NCBI GenBank assembly: GCA_041402045.1
Contig: JAWKSZ010000111.1
Span: 1 to 11,636, forward strand
Source of the DNA: JAGQRJ01 sp041402045
Lineage (GTDB): Bacteria; Planctomycetota; J058
Direction: 5' to 3'
Length of the DNA stretch: 11,636 nucleotides
Every line of letters begins with the position of its first letter. The stretch's first letter is position 1. Under the pieces are notes generated by a model. That model was not told where the DNA came from. It saw nothing but the letters and a program-made list of their open reading frames with translations, and did not search any database. The position numbers and the translations under genes are program-made. Positions 5,254 to 11,636 of this stretch are shown one piece after another.

Positions 5254-7827
5254 ATGCGGTGGTATCAGCTCGGCGCCTGCGCGGCGCTCGCGGCGGCGGT
5301 CCACGTCCACGCCGACACACACCTCGTCCCCAACCCCCAAGGTCCCCTCGCCGGGCGCACGGTGGTGATCAGCCCTGGCCACGGGAAGTTCTTCTCGGCC
5401 GGCGCGTATCGCTTCCAGCGCCCGGTGCTGCACGAGATCCTCGAGGACATTCACACCAACGAGATCGTGATCGAGGTCCTCCAGCGCTACCTCGCGAATG
5501 CAGGTGCCCACGTCGAGAGCTGCCGCGAGCGCAGCTACCAGACCGAGGAGCTGTTCGTCTCGACCACCGACCCGGGCTACAGCCAGACCGGGACCTGGAC
5601 GCCCGCGACCGCGACCCCCGGCTACTACGGGAGCGAGTACCGCTACGCCCAGGCCAGCGCCGCGGTCAGCGCGACCGCGCGCTTCGCGTTCACGGCCCCG
5701 GCCTCCGGGCGCTATCCGGTCTACGTGCGCTACACCCGCGGCCCGAACCGCACGACCCAGGCCCGCTACCGGGTGACCCACGCCGGGGGCACGAGCGAGG
5801 TGGTCCTCGATCAGCAGGCCCGCGGCCTGGGCTGGACCTTCCTCGGCGAGTTCTACTTCGTGGCCGGGGCCCAGGCGGCGGTCGAGCTCACGAACCAGGG
5901 GCCGGATCCGACCCAGGTCGTGATCGCCAACGCGATCCGCGTGGGCGGCGGCGTCGGGCCCAGCGGCGAGCCGCGCTGGCGCGAGTCGGCGAGCACCTTC
6001 CTCGGGCACAAGGGCTACAGCTCGACCCGGGGCGACGTCACGATCCGCCCGGGCTACGCCGTGGACCTGGCCGGCGGCGACACCACGCGCTGGCGCCGCG
6101 ACTACCTCTACCTGGCGCTGCACACCAACGCCGCCGGCAACGGCGCGCGGGGGATCTCGACCTACAGCTTCGGCAACGGCCGGGGCGGCGTCGGCCCCGC
6201 GGTCTACCCGAACACGCCCAGCCCGCTGGCGAACGAGGCGGACGCGCTGCGCAACCAGATCCACGCCGCGATCCGCGACGACGTGCGGGCCCAGATCGAG
6301 CCGAGCTGGCGCGACCTCAACCCGCGCACCGCGAACTTCGGCGAGCTGCGCGAGTGCCGGAACATGCCCGGGACGTTGATCGAGCTCGGGTTCCACGACG
6401 ACCCCGACGACGCCGCGCTCCTGCGCAGCCAGACCTTCCGCGAGGTCGCGGCCCGCGCGATCTACAAGGGCGTGATCCGCTACTGGGCGCCGGGGACCGA
6501 CGTGATCCCCCTGCCCCCGGGCTCCTTGCGGATCGAGAACCTGGGCAACGGCGAGCTGCGGATCGCCTGGGACGGCGTGCTGGATCCCCGGGAGCCGAGC
6601 GCGGCGCCGACCGGCTACCGGGTCTACCTCAGCGCCGACGGGCGCGGCTTCGACGACGGCCAGGCGGTGAGCGGGACCCAGCTCGTGCTCACGGGCCTGA
6701 CCCCGGGGCAGGTCGTGTTCGCCAAGGTCGCGGCGACCAACGCTGGCGGCGAGAGCCTGTGCTCGAAGACCGGCGGCGCGGTGGTCGGGCAGCCGGGCAC
6801 CGGGGTGGCCCTGGTCGACGGCTTCGACCGCGCCTACCGCCACACCTGGCTGAACGCCGAGCGGATCTACCGCGGCGACTACGCACGCGAGCACCTCGAC
6901 GCCTGGACCGCGGCGCTGCCCACGGCGGTGCCCCTCGACTTCGCCGAGAACGAGGCGGTGCTCAGCGGGCGGCTGCAGCTCACGGGCTACGGCCTCGTCG
7001 ACTGGCTGCTCGGGCGCGAGGGCTCCGTCGAGCGCACCTTCGACCCCACGGAGCAGACCCTGGTCGAGGCCTACCTCCAGGCCGGCGGGCGCCTGCTCAC
7101 CGGGAGCACCGAGCTCGGCTGGGACCTCGAGGCCCAGAGCGGCGGGGTGGCGTTCCTGCAGCAGGTGCTCGGCGCGGCCTACGTGCGCGACGACGCCGGG
7201 GTCCAGGTCGCGAACACCGCCCCTGGCGCGCCGCTCCCCGCCCTGAGCCTGGACTTCTCCCGCGGGCGCTACGCCGCGCTCTCCCCGGACGTGCTCCAGC
7301 CGGCGAGCGGCGGCGCGGGGGAGGTGCTCCTGGCCTACGACGCCGCGGGCGCGCCGCCGGCGGCGGTGGGCGTGGCCCGGCGCACGGTGGCCATGGGCTT
7401 CGGGATCGAGGCGATCGAGGACCCCGCGGACCGCGCGGCCTTGCTCCAGGGCCTGGTGGCCTACCTGGATCCGCCCTTGAACGCCGGCAGCGTCGCCCCC
7501 ACCCCGAGCAGCAGCACGGGCACGACCACGAGCCAGAGCGGGAGCACCGCCTCGGGCAGCACCGCGACCACGACCACCCAGACCCGGCGCCGCAGCTCCG
7601 GCGGCTGCAGCCTGACCCCCGACGTGGACCAGGCCTCGGCCTGGACCGTGGTCGGGCTGCTGCTCGCCACGCTCTCGCTCCTGATCTACCGCCGCCGCCA
7701 GCGCGGCGGGGGCTGGTCCCTCGACCCCCTGGCCCCGGGCTTCTCGCTCCTGACCTGGTCCGCCGAGCTCGCCTCCGGCTCCCGCCCCGGCCACGGCTCG
7801 GGCTCGACCTTCGACGCGCGGGGGTAG
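5254..7827 (+). CDS. Exported N-acetylmuramoyl-L-alanine amidase with golvesin-type insert
   Basis: 857 residues. It cleaves the MurNAc-L-Ala bond of peptidoglycan in the envelope (Amidase_3 family, zinc). Residues 1-20 form a short signal peptide ending near 'VHAD'. Zinc ligands and catalytic residue are visible: H43 in 'SPGHG', E70 in 'HTNE', H290 in 'ALHTNA', and E377 in 'LIELGFHDD'. Between E70 and H290 sits a golvesin-type beta domain (about 105-232: 'GRYPVYVRYTRG', 'LGWTFLGEFYF', 'VVIANAIRVGGG'). After the amidase come an FnIII-like domain (about 420-510), an unnamed alpha/beta domain (about 515-740), a Ser/Thr-rich stretch (750-777), and a C-terminal tag: 'SSGGC' (C785), a hydrophobic helix (about 796-811), then 'RRRQR'. 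The start has AGGAG (5243-5247) six bases before the ATG. The gene is intact and free of frameshifts over 2.6 kb. A 40-residue tail after the tag is unusual. Confidence 0.9.
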   Translation: MRWYQLGACAALAAAVHVHADTHLVPNPQGPLAGRTVVISPGHGKFFSAGAYRFQRPVLHEILEDIHTNEIVIEVLQRYLANAGAHVESCRERSYQTEELFVSTTDPGYSQTGTWTPATATPGYYGSEYRYAQASAAVSATARFAFTAPASGRYPVYVRYTRGPNRTTQARYRVTHAGGTSEVVLDQQARGLGWTFLGEFYFVAGAQAAVELTNQGPDPTQVVIANAIRVGGGVGPSGEPRWRESASTFLGHKGYSSTRGDVTIRPGYAVDLAGGDTTRWRRDYLYLALHTNAAGNGARGISTYSFGNGRGGVGPAVYPNTPSPLANEADALRNQIHAAIRDDVRAQIEPSWRDLNPRTANFGELRECRNMPGTLIELGFHDDPDDAALLRSQTFREVAARAIYKGVIRYWAPGTDVIPLPPGSLRIENLGNGELRIAWDGVLDPREPSAAPTGYRVYLSADGRGFDDGQAVSGTQLVLTGLTPGQVVFAKVAATNAGGESLCSKTGGAVVGQPGTGVALVDGFDRAYRHTWLNAERIYRGDYAREHLDAWTAALPTAVPLDFAENEAVLSGRLQLTGYGLVDWLLGREGSVERTFDPTEQTLVEAYLQAGGRLLTGSTELGWDLEAQSGGVAFLQQVLGAAYVRDDAGVQVANTAPGAPLPALSLDFSRGRYAALSPDVLQPASGGAGEVLLAYDAAGAPPAAVGVARRTVAMGFGIEAIEDPADRAALLQGLVAYLDPPLNAGSVAPTPSSSTGTTTSQSGSTASGSTATTTTQTRRRSSGGCSLTPDVDQASAWTVVGLLLATLSLLIYRRRQRGGGWSLDPLAPGFSLLTWSAELASGSRPGHGSGSTFDARG

Positions 7828-7883
7828 GTCCGGGCTACCCTGGCCCCCGTGAGCAACGCCGCACGTCGGAACGGGGACTGAGG

Positions 7884-8696
7884 GTGGAGCTGCGCGCGCT
7901 GGCCGAAGGCGTGCTCCTGGGCGGGAGGCTCGCGGACAAGCTGCGGGCGCCGACGGAGCCGCTCAGCGACGCGGCCCCGGGAGAGGCGCGCGCCGTGGCC
8001 GAGCCCGCGCGGGCTGGCGCGCTGCGCTGGCGTCCCGAGGAGGCGGAGGTCCCGCCCGCGACGCGCCTCGAGGAGCCGCGGCGCCGCGCGGCGCTGCTCC
8101 ACGCCTTCGCCAACCACGAGCTCCTGGCGACCGAGCTCTTCGCCCACGCGCTCCTGCGCTGGCCCGACGCTCCCGCCGGGTTCCGCCGCGGGTTGGCCCA
8201 GACGTTGCTCGACGAGCAGCGGCACCTGGGGCTCTACGTCGCGCGGCTCGAGGCCCTCGGCGTGCCCTTCGGCGAGCTCCCGCTCAACCGCTACCTGTGG
8301 GACGCCATGGCCGCAGTCCCCGACCCCCCGACCTTCGTGGCGGTCATGGCCCTGACCTTCGAGCAGGCGAACCTCGACCACATGCGCAGCACCGCCCAGG
8401 CCCTGCGCGCCGTGGGGGACGAGGCGAGCGCCGCGATCCTGGACCAGATCGGGCGCGAGGAGGTGCAGCACGTGGCCCTCGGCCTGCGCTGGTTCGAGCG
8501 CTGGCGCGTGCGCCCGCGACATCGCGAGCAGCAGGCCGGCGCGCCGGGACGTTCGGCGAGCGAAGCTGGCGGAGGGTCGGCGCGCCCGGCGAGCGGCGGA
8601 GCCCGCGAGCGCGCAGCGAGCGCGGAGCGCTCGCGAGCCCCTTGGGGGGTGAGCCCGAGGGCTTGCCCCGAGGGCGAGGAATGGGACAGACCCTGA
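7884..8696 (+). CDS. DUF455 ferritin-like protein, tail replaced by repeat DNA
   Basis: Residues 1-209 (to about 8510) match the DUF455/COG2833 ferritin-like family, whose biochemical role is not established. Candidate diiron ligands are E79/E84 in 'NHELLATE', E111-x-x-H114 in 'DEQRH', E160 in 'LTFEQANLDH', and E193-x-x-H196 in 'EEVQH'; 'LEALGVPFGELPLN' and 'HVALGLRWFERW' are family hallmarks. The frame then runs into low-complexity repeat DNA and stops at 8694-8696, giving an Arg/Ala/Ser tail that is not family sequence. Text that looks like the family's natural continuation ('WPAYVAALPEPL', 'AGLSPEFIARA') resumes after the repeats at about 8815 in another frame. The start is GTG 7884; the ribosome site is weak. 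56 bases separate it from the amidase. Confidence 0.8.
   Translation: MELRALAEGVLLGGRLADKLRAPTEPLSDAAPGEARAVAEPARAGALRWRPEEAEVPPATRLEEPRRRAALLHAFANHELLATELFAHALLRWPDAPAGFRRGLAQTLLDEQRHLGLYVARLEALGVPFGELPLNRYLWDAMAAVPDPPTFVAVMALTFEQANLDHMRSTAQALRAVGDEASAAILDQIGREEVQHVALGLRWFERWRVRPRHREQQAGAPGRSASEAGGGSARPASGGARERAASAERSRAPWGVSPRACPEGEEWDRP
8511..8590. other. GC palindrome-rich junction before the repeat pair
   Basis: This stretch follows the last recognisable DUF455 codons and has no family similarity in any frame. It contains the 12-bp perfect palindrome CCGGCGCGCCGG at 8536-8547 and a partial echo, CGGCGCGCCCGG, about 40 bases later. It is probably the left flank of the inserted material. 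No clear target-site duplication is visible around 8511 and 8815. Confidence 0.4.
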
Positions 8697-8698
8697 AA
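8591..8698. repeat. Structured direct repeat, copy 1
   Basis: A 108-base unit starting GAGCGGCGGAGC and ending GACAGACCCTGAAA. It is about 90% identical to the unit at 8700-8813, differing mainly by one- to three-base indels. It contains a 9-bp perfect inverted repeat, CGCGAGCGC (8604-8612) with GCGCTCGCG (8627-8635), and CCCCTTGGGG. The terminal palindrome is degenerate in this copy. Confidence 0.85.
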
Positions 8699-8699
8699 C

Positions 8700-8813
8700 G
8701 AGCGGCGGAGCCGCGAGCGCGCAGCGAGCGCGGAGCGCTCGGGAGCCCCTTGGGGGTGAGCCCGAGAGGCTTTGCCCCGAAGGGCGAGGGGGTCTGGGAC
8801 AGACCCCCTGAAA
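8700..8813. repeat. Structured direct repeat, copy 2
   Basis: A 114-base unit that follows copy 1 after a single base. It carries a complete terminal stem, GGGGGTCTG (8788-8796) with CAGACCCCC (8800-8808) around a GGA loop. The GTCTG-GGA-CAGAC core recalls REP-like palindromes seen in many bacterial genomes, sometimes with RAYT transposases; no such transposase is present here. The pair lies inside what looks like one interrupted gene. Confidence 0.85.
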
Positions 8814-8814
8814 T

Positions 8815-10145
8815 CTGGCCCGCGTATGTGGCCGCGCTCCCCGAGCCGCTCGCCGCGTCGGGCGCGAGGCGACACCGTGTGGGAGGCGCCGCGGCTCGGG
8901 GCCGGGCTGAGCCCGGAGTTCATTGCGCGAGCTCAAGGTCTACTCCAGCAGCCGCGGGCGGCCGGGGCGGCTGGTGTGGTTCGACCCGGCCTGCGAGCTG
9001 CGCTGGAGCGGCGCCGCGCTGCCCCCGGCGGCGGCCGCCCTCGAGCGCGACCTGGCGGGGGTGCTCGTGGCCCTCTGTCGGGCCGACGACGTGCTGCTCG
9101 CGCCGCGCCCGAGCCTCGCGCACCTGGAAGTCCTGCAGCGCGCGGGCTTCGCGCTCCCCCGAGTTCGCCGACGCGCCTCCGGCGCGGCGCACAGGAGGCC
9201 CTGCCCTGGGGGCTGGACCCCGGCGGCCCTGGAGCGCGCCCGAGGCCTCGAGCTCCAGACCCCGCCCCCAGACCTCGCGGGCTGGGGCGCGTGCTTCGCC
9301 AAGCCCTGGGCCGCCGCGCTCTGGCGCGAGCTGCCCGGAGTCAGAATCGGCGCGGACCGACTGCCCCGAGATCGCCCAGGACCTGGAGGATGGCGTGGCA
9401 ATGAAGGGCTGCCCGGGGGCGCGGTGGTCAAGGCGCCCTACGGCGCCAGCGGGGCAGGCAGCTGCGCGGCGACGGGCCGCCCTGGGGCCAGGGCTTTCGG
9501 GCGCGGGTCCAGGGGTGCTCGAGCGCCAGGGGCCGGTGCTGGTCCAGCCCTGGCTCGCGCGGCTGGGGTTCGTGTCTGCTGGAGGTCGACGCCCAGGGGA
9601 CGCGGGTCCTCGGCGTGACCCGCTTCCGCACCGACCGCCGCGGGCAGTACTCGGCCACCACCTCGGCGCCCTCGACGCGGACCTCGACCCGGCGCTGCGC
9701 CGCGCGCTCCACGGCGCGCCGCAGCTGCCTGCCTGGGCTCGAGGCCCTGGGGCGCGCCGCCGGCAAGCGCCTGCGGGCGGCGGGCTACCGCAGGCCCGCC
9801 GGGCTCGAGGCACCACGTGCTGCTCACCCGGCGCGGCGACGCCCCGGCGCTGGTGCCCCTCGAGCTGAACCCGCGGCACCAACTTCGGGCACGTGGCCCT
9901 GGCCCTCGGTCCGCGGCTCGTCCCGGGGAACGGCAGCGGCGCGTTCGTGCTCGCCGCGCAGGAGGCCAGCGCGAGCCGCCCTCGAGCGGCTCCGGCGCGC
10001 TTCGCCGCCCGCGGCGGCGCTTCGGCTTCGAGGCCGGGGTCCTGGCGCTGACCGACCCCGCGCGCGGAGCGCTGGGTCGCGCTCCTGGCCGCGGCGGCGA
10101 GCCCCGCCGAGGCGCGGGCCCTGGTCCCGCCTGCGACCCGCGTAG
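8815..10145 (+). pseudogene. ATP-grasp-like coding segment, fragmented by many frame changes
   Basis: Stitching across frames gives a continuous protein-like text: a linker ('WPAYVAALPEPL', 'RGDTVWEAPRLGAGLSPEF'), an N-terminal domain ('LKVYSSSRGRPGRLVWFDP', 'RADDVLLAPRPSLAHLEVLQ'), and an ATP-grasp core. Core landmarks are a nucleotide-binding loop 'VVKAPYGASGAGS' (about 9424-9462), 'PVLVQPWLARLGFVS' (about 9534-9578), 'VLGVTRFRTDRRGQY' (about 9607-9650), and the metal-binding 'LVPLELNPR' (about 9850-9875) followed by 'TNFGHVALALG'. ATP-grasp enzymes form amide or thioester bonds through an acyl-phosphate; the substrate here is unknown. About 17 frame changes occur, mostly consistent with single extra G or C bases; for example, five C where four are needed at about 9158-9162. 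It was probably one gene with the DUF455 domain upstream or directly coupled to it. The stop at 10143-10145 is tentative. Confidence 0.65.
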
Positions 10146-10169
10146 AGTGCGCGCTCACGAGGAGGACCC

Positions 10170-10818
10170 ATGAGCGACCTGACCCAATTACCCCGACGCC
10201 CAGGGCTACCTGGTCGAGCCCGCCGCCGGCAAGCCCGGGCTGGTCGTGCTCCAGGAGTGGTGGGGCCTCGTCCCGCACGTGAAGGACGTCACCGAGCGCT
10301 TCGCCAAGCAGGGCTACACCGCGCTGGCCCCCGACCTCTACCACGGCAAGAGCACCGTCGAGGCCGAGGAGGCCCAGCACCTCATGGAGGGCCTGGACTG
10401 GGGCCGAGCGACGCAGGAGATCCAGGCCGCGGTGGCCTTCCTGCGCGAGAAGGGCTGCCCCACGGTCGGGGTCGTCGGGTTCTGCATGGGCGGCGCGCTC
10501 TCCATGCTCGGCGCGGCCACCGCCGGCGTCGACGCGGCGGTGTCCTTCTACGGCTTCCCCCCGCCGCCGAACCCGCTGGACAAGGTCTGCCCGCCGACCA
10601 AGATCTTCTTCGGCTCCGACGAGGGCTTCTTCTCGGTGCCCGACGCTCAGGCCTGGGCTGCGAAGCAGCGCGAGCGGGGCGTGGCGGACACCGAGGTCGT
10701 GGTCTACGAGGGCGCGGGGCACGCGTTCTTCAACGACACCCGCCCCGAGGCCTACCACCAGGAGGCCGCGCGGGACGCCTGGAAGCGCACGCTGGAGCAC
10801 TTCGGCAAGCACCTGTAG
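10170..10818 (+). CDS. Dienelactone hydrolase family protein, one frameshift near start
   Basis: Alpha/beta-hydrolase of 215 residues when one frameshift is repaired; cytoplasmic, since no signal peptide is seen. It has the DLH triad and context: E29 in 'LQEWWGL', nucleophile C105 in 'GFCMGG', D150 in 'FGSDEGFF', and H184 in 'EGAGHAFFND'. 'APDLYHGK' is also typical. Family members hydrolyse dienelactone in chlorocatechol breakdown or act on other small esters; no catabolic neighbours are present, so the substrate is open. The start is ATG 10170 with GGAGGA six bases or so upstream. After codon 5 one extra C at 10183-10185 must be removed to join 'MSDLT' to 'NYPDAQGYLVEP'. From 10186 on the frame is clean to the TAG at 10816-10818. 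The insertion lies at the edge of the frame-broken zone just upstream, so sequence error is likely. Confidence 0.88.
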
Positions 10819-10851
10819 CGAGCGATCCTGCGCTCACATGCACGAGCGGAC

Positions 10852-10857
10852 TACAAT
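10852..10857 (+). promoter_or_regulatory. Possible -10 box upstream of the AsmA-like gene
   Basis: TACAAT lies 34 bases before the ATG at 10891, in an otherwise GC-rich 72-base gap after the dienelactone hydrolase stop. No clear -35 is present. A 6-bp hairpin (10867-10872 with 10876-10881) sits directly before the GGAGG ribosome site. Confidence 0.25.
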
Positions 10858-10890
10858 CCGGGCTGGCGCGACCGAGTCGCGGGAGGACCC

Positions 10891-11636
10891 ATGAAGAAGA
10901 AGTTGTTGATCGCCGCCGGGGTCGTGGTCTTGCTCCTGGTGGGCGTGGTGATCGGGGTCGTGGTCAAGAGCGGGGACCTGCTCAAGGCGGGCGTCGAGAC
11001 CGGCGGGACCCAGGCCATGAAGGTCCAGACGCTGCTCGGCAGCGCGGGGCTCTCGATCCTCGACGGCGCGGTCTCGTTGCACGAGCTCAACGTCAAGAAC
11101 CCCGAGGGCTTCTCCGACGGCTACGTGTTCCAGGTGGGCGACACCAGCGTCGACACCAACCTCGGCTCGCTCCTGAGCGACACGATCGAGGTCGAGCACA
11201 TTCGGATCGCCTCGCCCCACGTCTCCCTCGAGGTCACCACGAAGGGCACGAACCTGGGCGAGCTGCTCGCGAACCTGGAGCAGAGCCGGGTCGAGGCCGA
11301 GGTCCCCCCCTCGGCGGAGCCCGCCGAGCCCGCGGAGCCCGCCGCCGAGGCCGGCAAGGGCACCCAGTTGATCGTGCGCCAGATCCTGATCACCGACGCC
11401 AAGATCTCGCTGACCCAGTCGATCTTCGGCTCGTCGGGCCTCGAGTTCACCCTGCCCAAGCTGGAGCTGACCGACGTCGGCACCGAGCAGGACCCCGCCA
11501 GCATGGCGCGGCTCCTGCAGCAGGTCGTGGCCGCGATCATGACCGGGATCCTCACCAGCGATCAGATCCCGCCCGAGCTGGCGGCGCTCCTGCGCGGCGA
11601 GCTGGCGATCCCCTCCCTCGACGCGCTCAAGGCGCA
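10891..11636 (+). CDS. AsmA-like membrane-anchored envelope protein (partial)
   Basis: The first 248 codons of a gene that continues past the window edge. 'MKKKLLIAAG' followed by a Val/Leu-rich stretch to about residue 25 forms an N-terminal membrane anchor, with the rest predicted periplasmic. The body resembles AsmA-like proteins: 'LLGSAGLSILDGAVSLHEL', 'NVKNPEGF' (NPEGF at 70-74), a repeated 'LGSLLSDTIEVEHIRI' beta pattern, and 'GTNLGELLANLE'. Proteins of this superfamily are linked to outer-membrane and lipid homeostasis; the exact role here is unknown. A Pro/Ala/Glu linker with PAE repeats (about residues 132-150) separates two beta segments. The start is ATG 10891 with GGAGG four bases upstream. 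The same GGAGGACCC-ATG leader precedes the dienelactone hydrolase. No frameshift is seen. Confidence 0.75.
   Translation, partial: MKKKLLIAAGVVVLLLVGVVIGVVVKSGDLLKAGVETGGTQAMKVQTLLGSAGLSILDGAVSLHELNVKNPEGFSDGYVFQVGDTSVDTNLGSLLSDTIEVEHIRIASPHVSLEVTTKGTNLGELLANLEQSRVEAEVPPSAEPAEPAEPAAEAGKGTQLIVRQILITDAKISLTQSIFGSSGLEFTLPKLELTDVGTEQDPASMARLLQQVVAAIMTGILTSDQIPPELAALLRGELAIPSLDALKA

Noticed and set aside
5236..7794. An 852-residue minus-strand open frame opposite the amidase
   Set aside because: Antisense frames stay open by composition at this GC content. The translation is low-complexity Gly/Ala/Arg/Val and lacks any recognisable motif, while the opposite strand has clear catalytic motifs.
5172..8696. 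A 1174-residue plus-strand open frame across the amidase and DUF455 region
   Set aside because: Up to about 7880 it is an out-of-frame shadow of the amidase, rich in Arg, Pro and Gly with no domain pattern. Only the part from GTG 7884 is real coding sequence.
8591..8813. CRISPR-like array
   Set aside because: There are only two units, separated by one base, longer than CRISPR repeats, without spacers or cas genes.
8920..10812. A 630-residue minus-strand open frame opposite the ATP-grasp and hydrolase region
   Set aside because: It is opposite clear ATP-grasp and dienelactone hydrolase motifs and has no coherent protein features. Its continuity comes from GC bias.

Overview
The window is very GC-rich (roughly 70% or more by eye), with strong G/C bias at third codon positions and long open shadow frames on both strands. 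The gene types suggest a GC-rich Gram-negative bacterium, Myxococcota or Planctomycetota-like. They include a golvesin-domain amidase with a C-terminal Cys-plus-membrane tag, an FHA-plus-membrane protein, an AsmA-like exported protein, MiaE, and a DUF455 ferritin-like protein next to an ATP-grasp segment. No rRNA, tRNA or marker gene is present, so the phylum is an inference. I see no transposase, integrase, CRISPR array or phage gene.

Layout. Positions 1-210 are non-coding, with a UUCG hairpin and a 9-bp tandem repeat. The minus-strand block 211-5046 reads, in transcription order: an FHA-domain/multi-helix membrane protein (5046-3780, damaged by an in-frame TGA and two frameshifts), a strong terminator-like hairpin (3743-3720), an enolase-superfamily protein (3685-2636), the tRNA hydroxylase MiaE (2588-1998), and a leucine-rich-repeat protein (1871-211, one frameshift). 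An 18-bp inverted repeat and an 11-bp hairpin lie between MiaE and the LRR gene. A divergent intergenic region (5047-5253) separates this block from the plus-strand block: a large N-acetylmuramoyl-L-alanine amidase (5254-7827), a DUF455 ferritin-like protein (7884 onward), a pair of structured repeats (8591-8813), an ATP-grasp-like coding segment broken into many frames (about 8815-10145), a dienelactone hydrolase with a frameshift near its start (10170-10818), and the start of an AsmA-like protein running off the window edge (10891-11636).

How it fits together. These look like unrelated housekeeping and envelope genes, not one pathway. Two are diiron ferritin-fold proteins (MiaE and DUF455), and two act in the envelope (amidase and AsmA-like). 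The most notable structure is at 8511-10190. Coding sequence that reads naturally as one DUF455-to-ATP-grasp gene is split by two copies of a hairpin-rich repeat, and is followed by about 17 single-base frame changes in 1.3 kb, while the conserved motifs stay intact. The frame changes could be gene decay after insertion or a stretch of poor consensus sequence. The intact motifs and the lack of substitutions favour sequence error for much of it.
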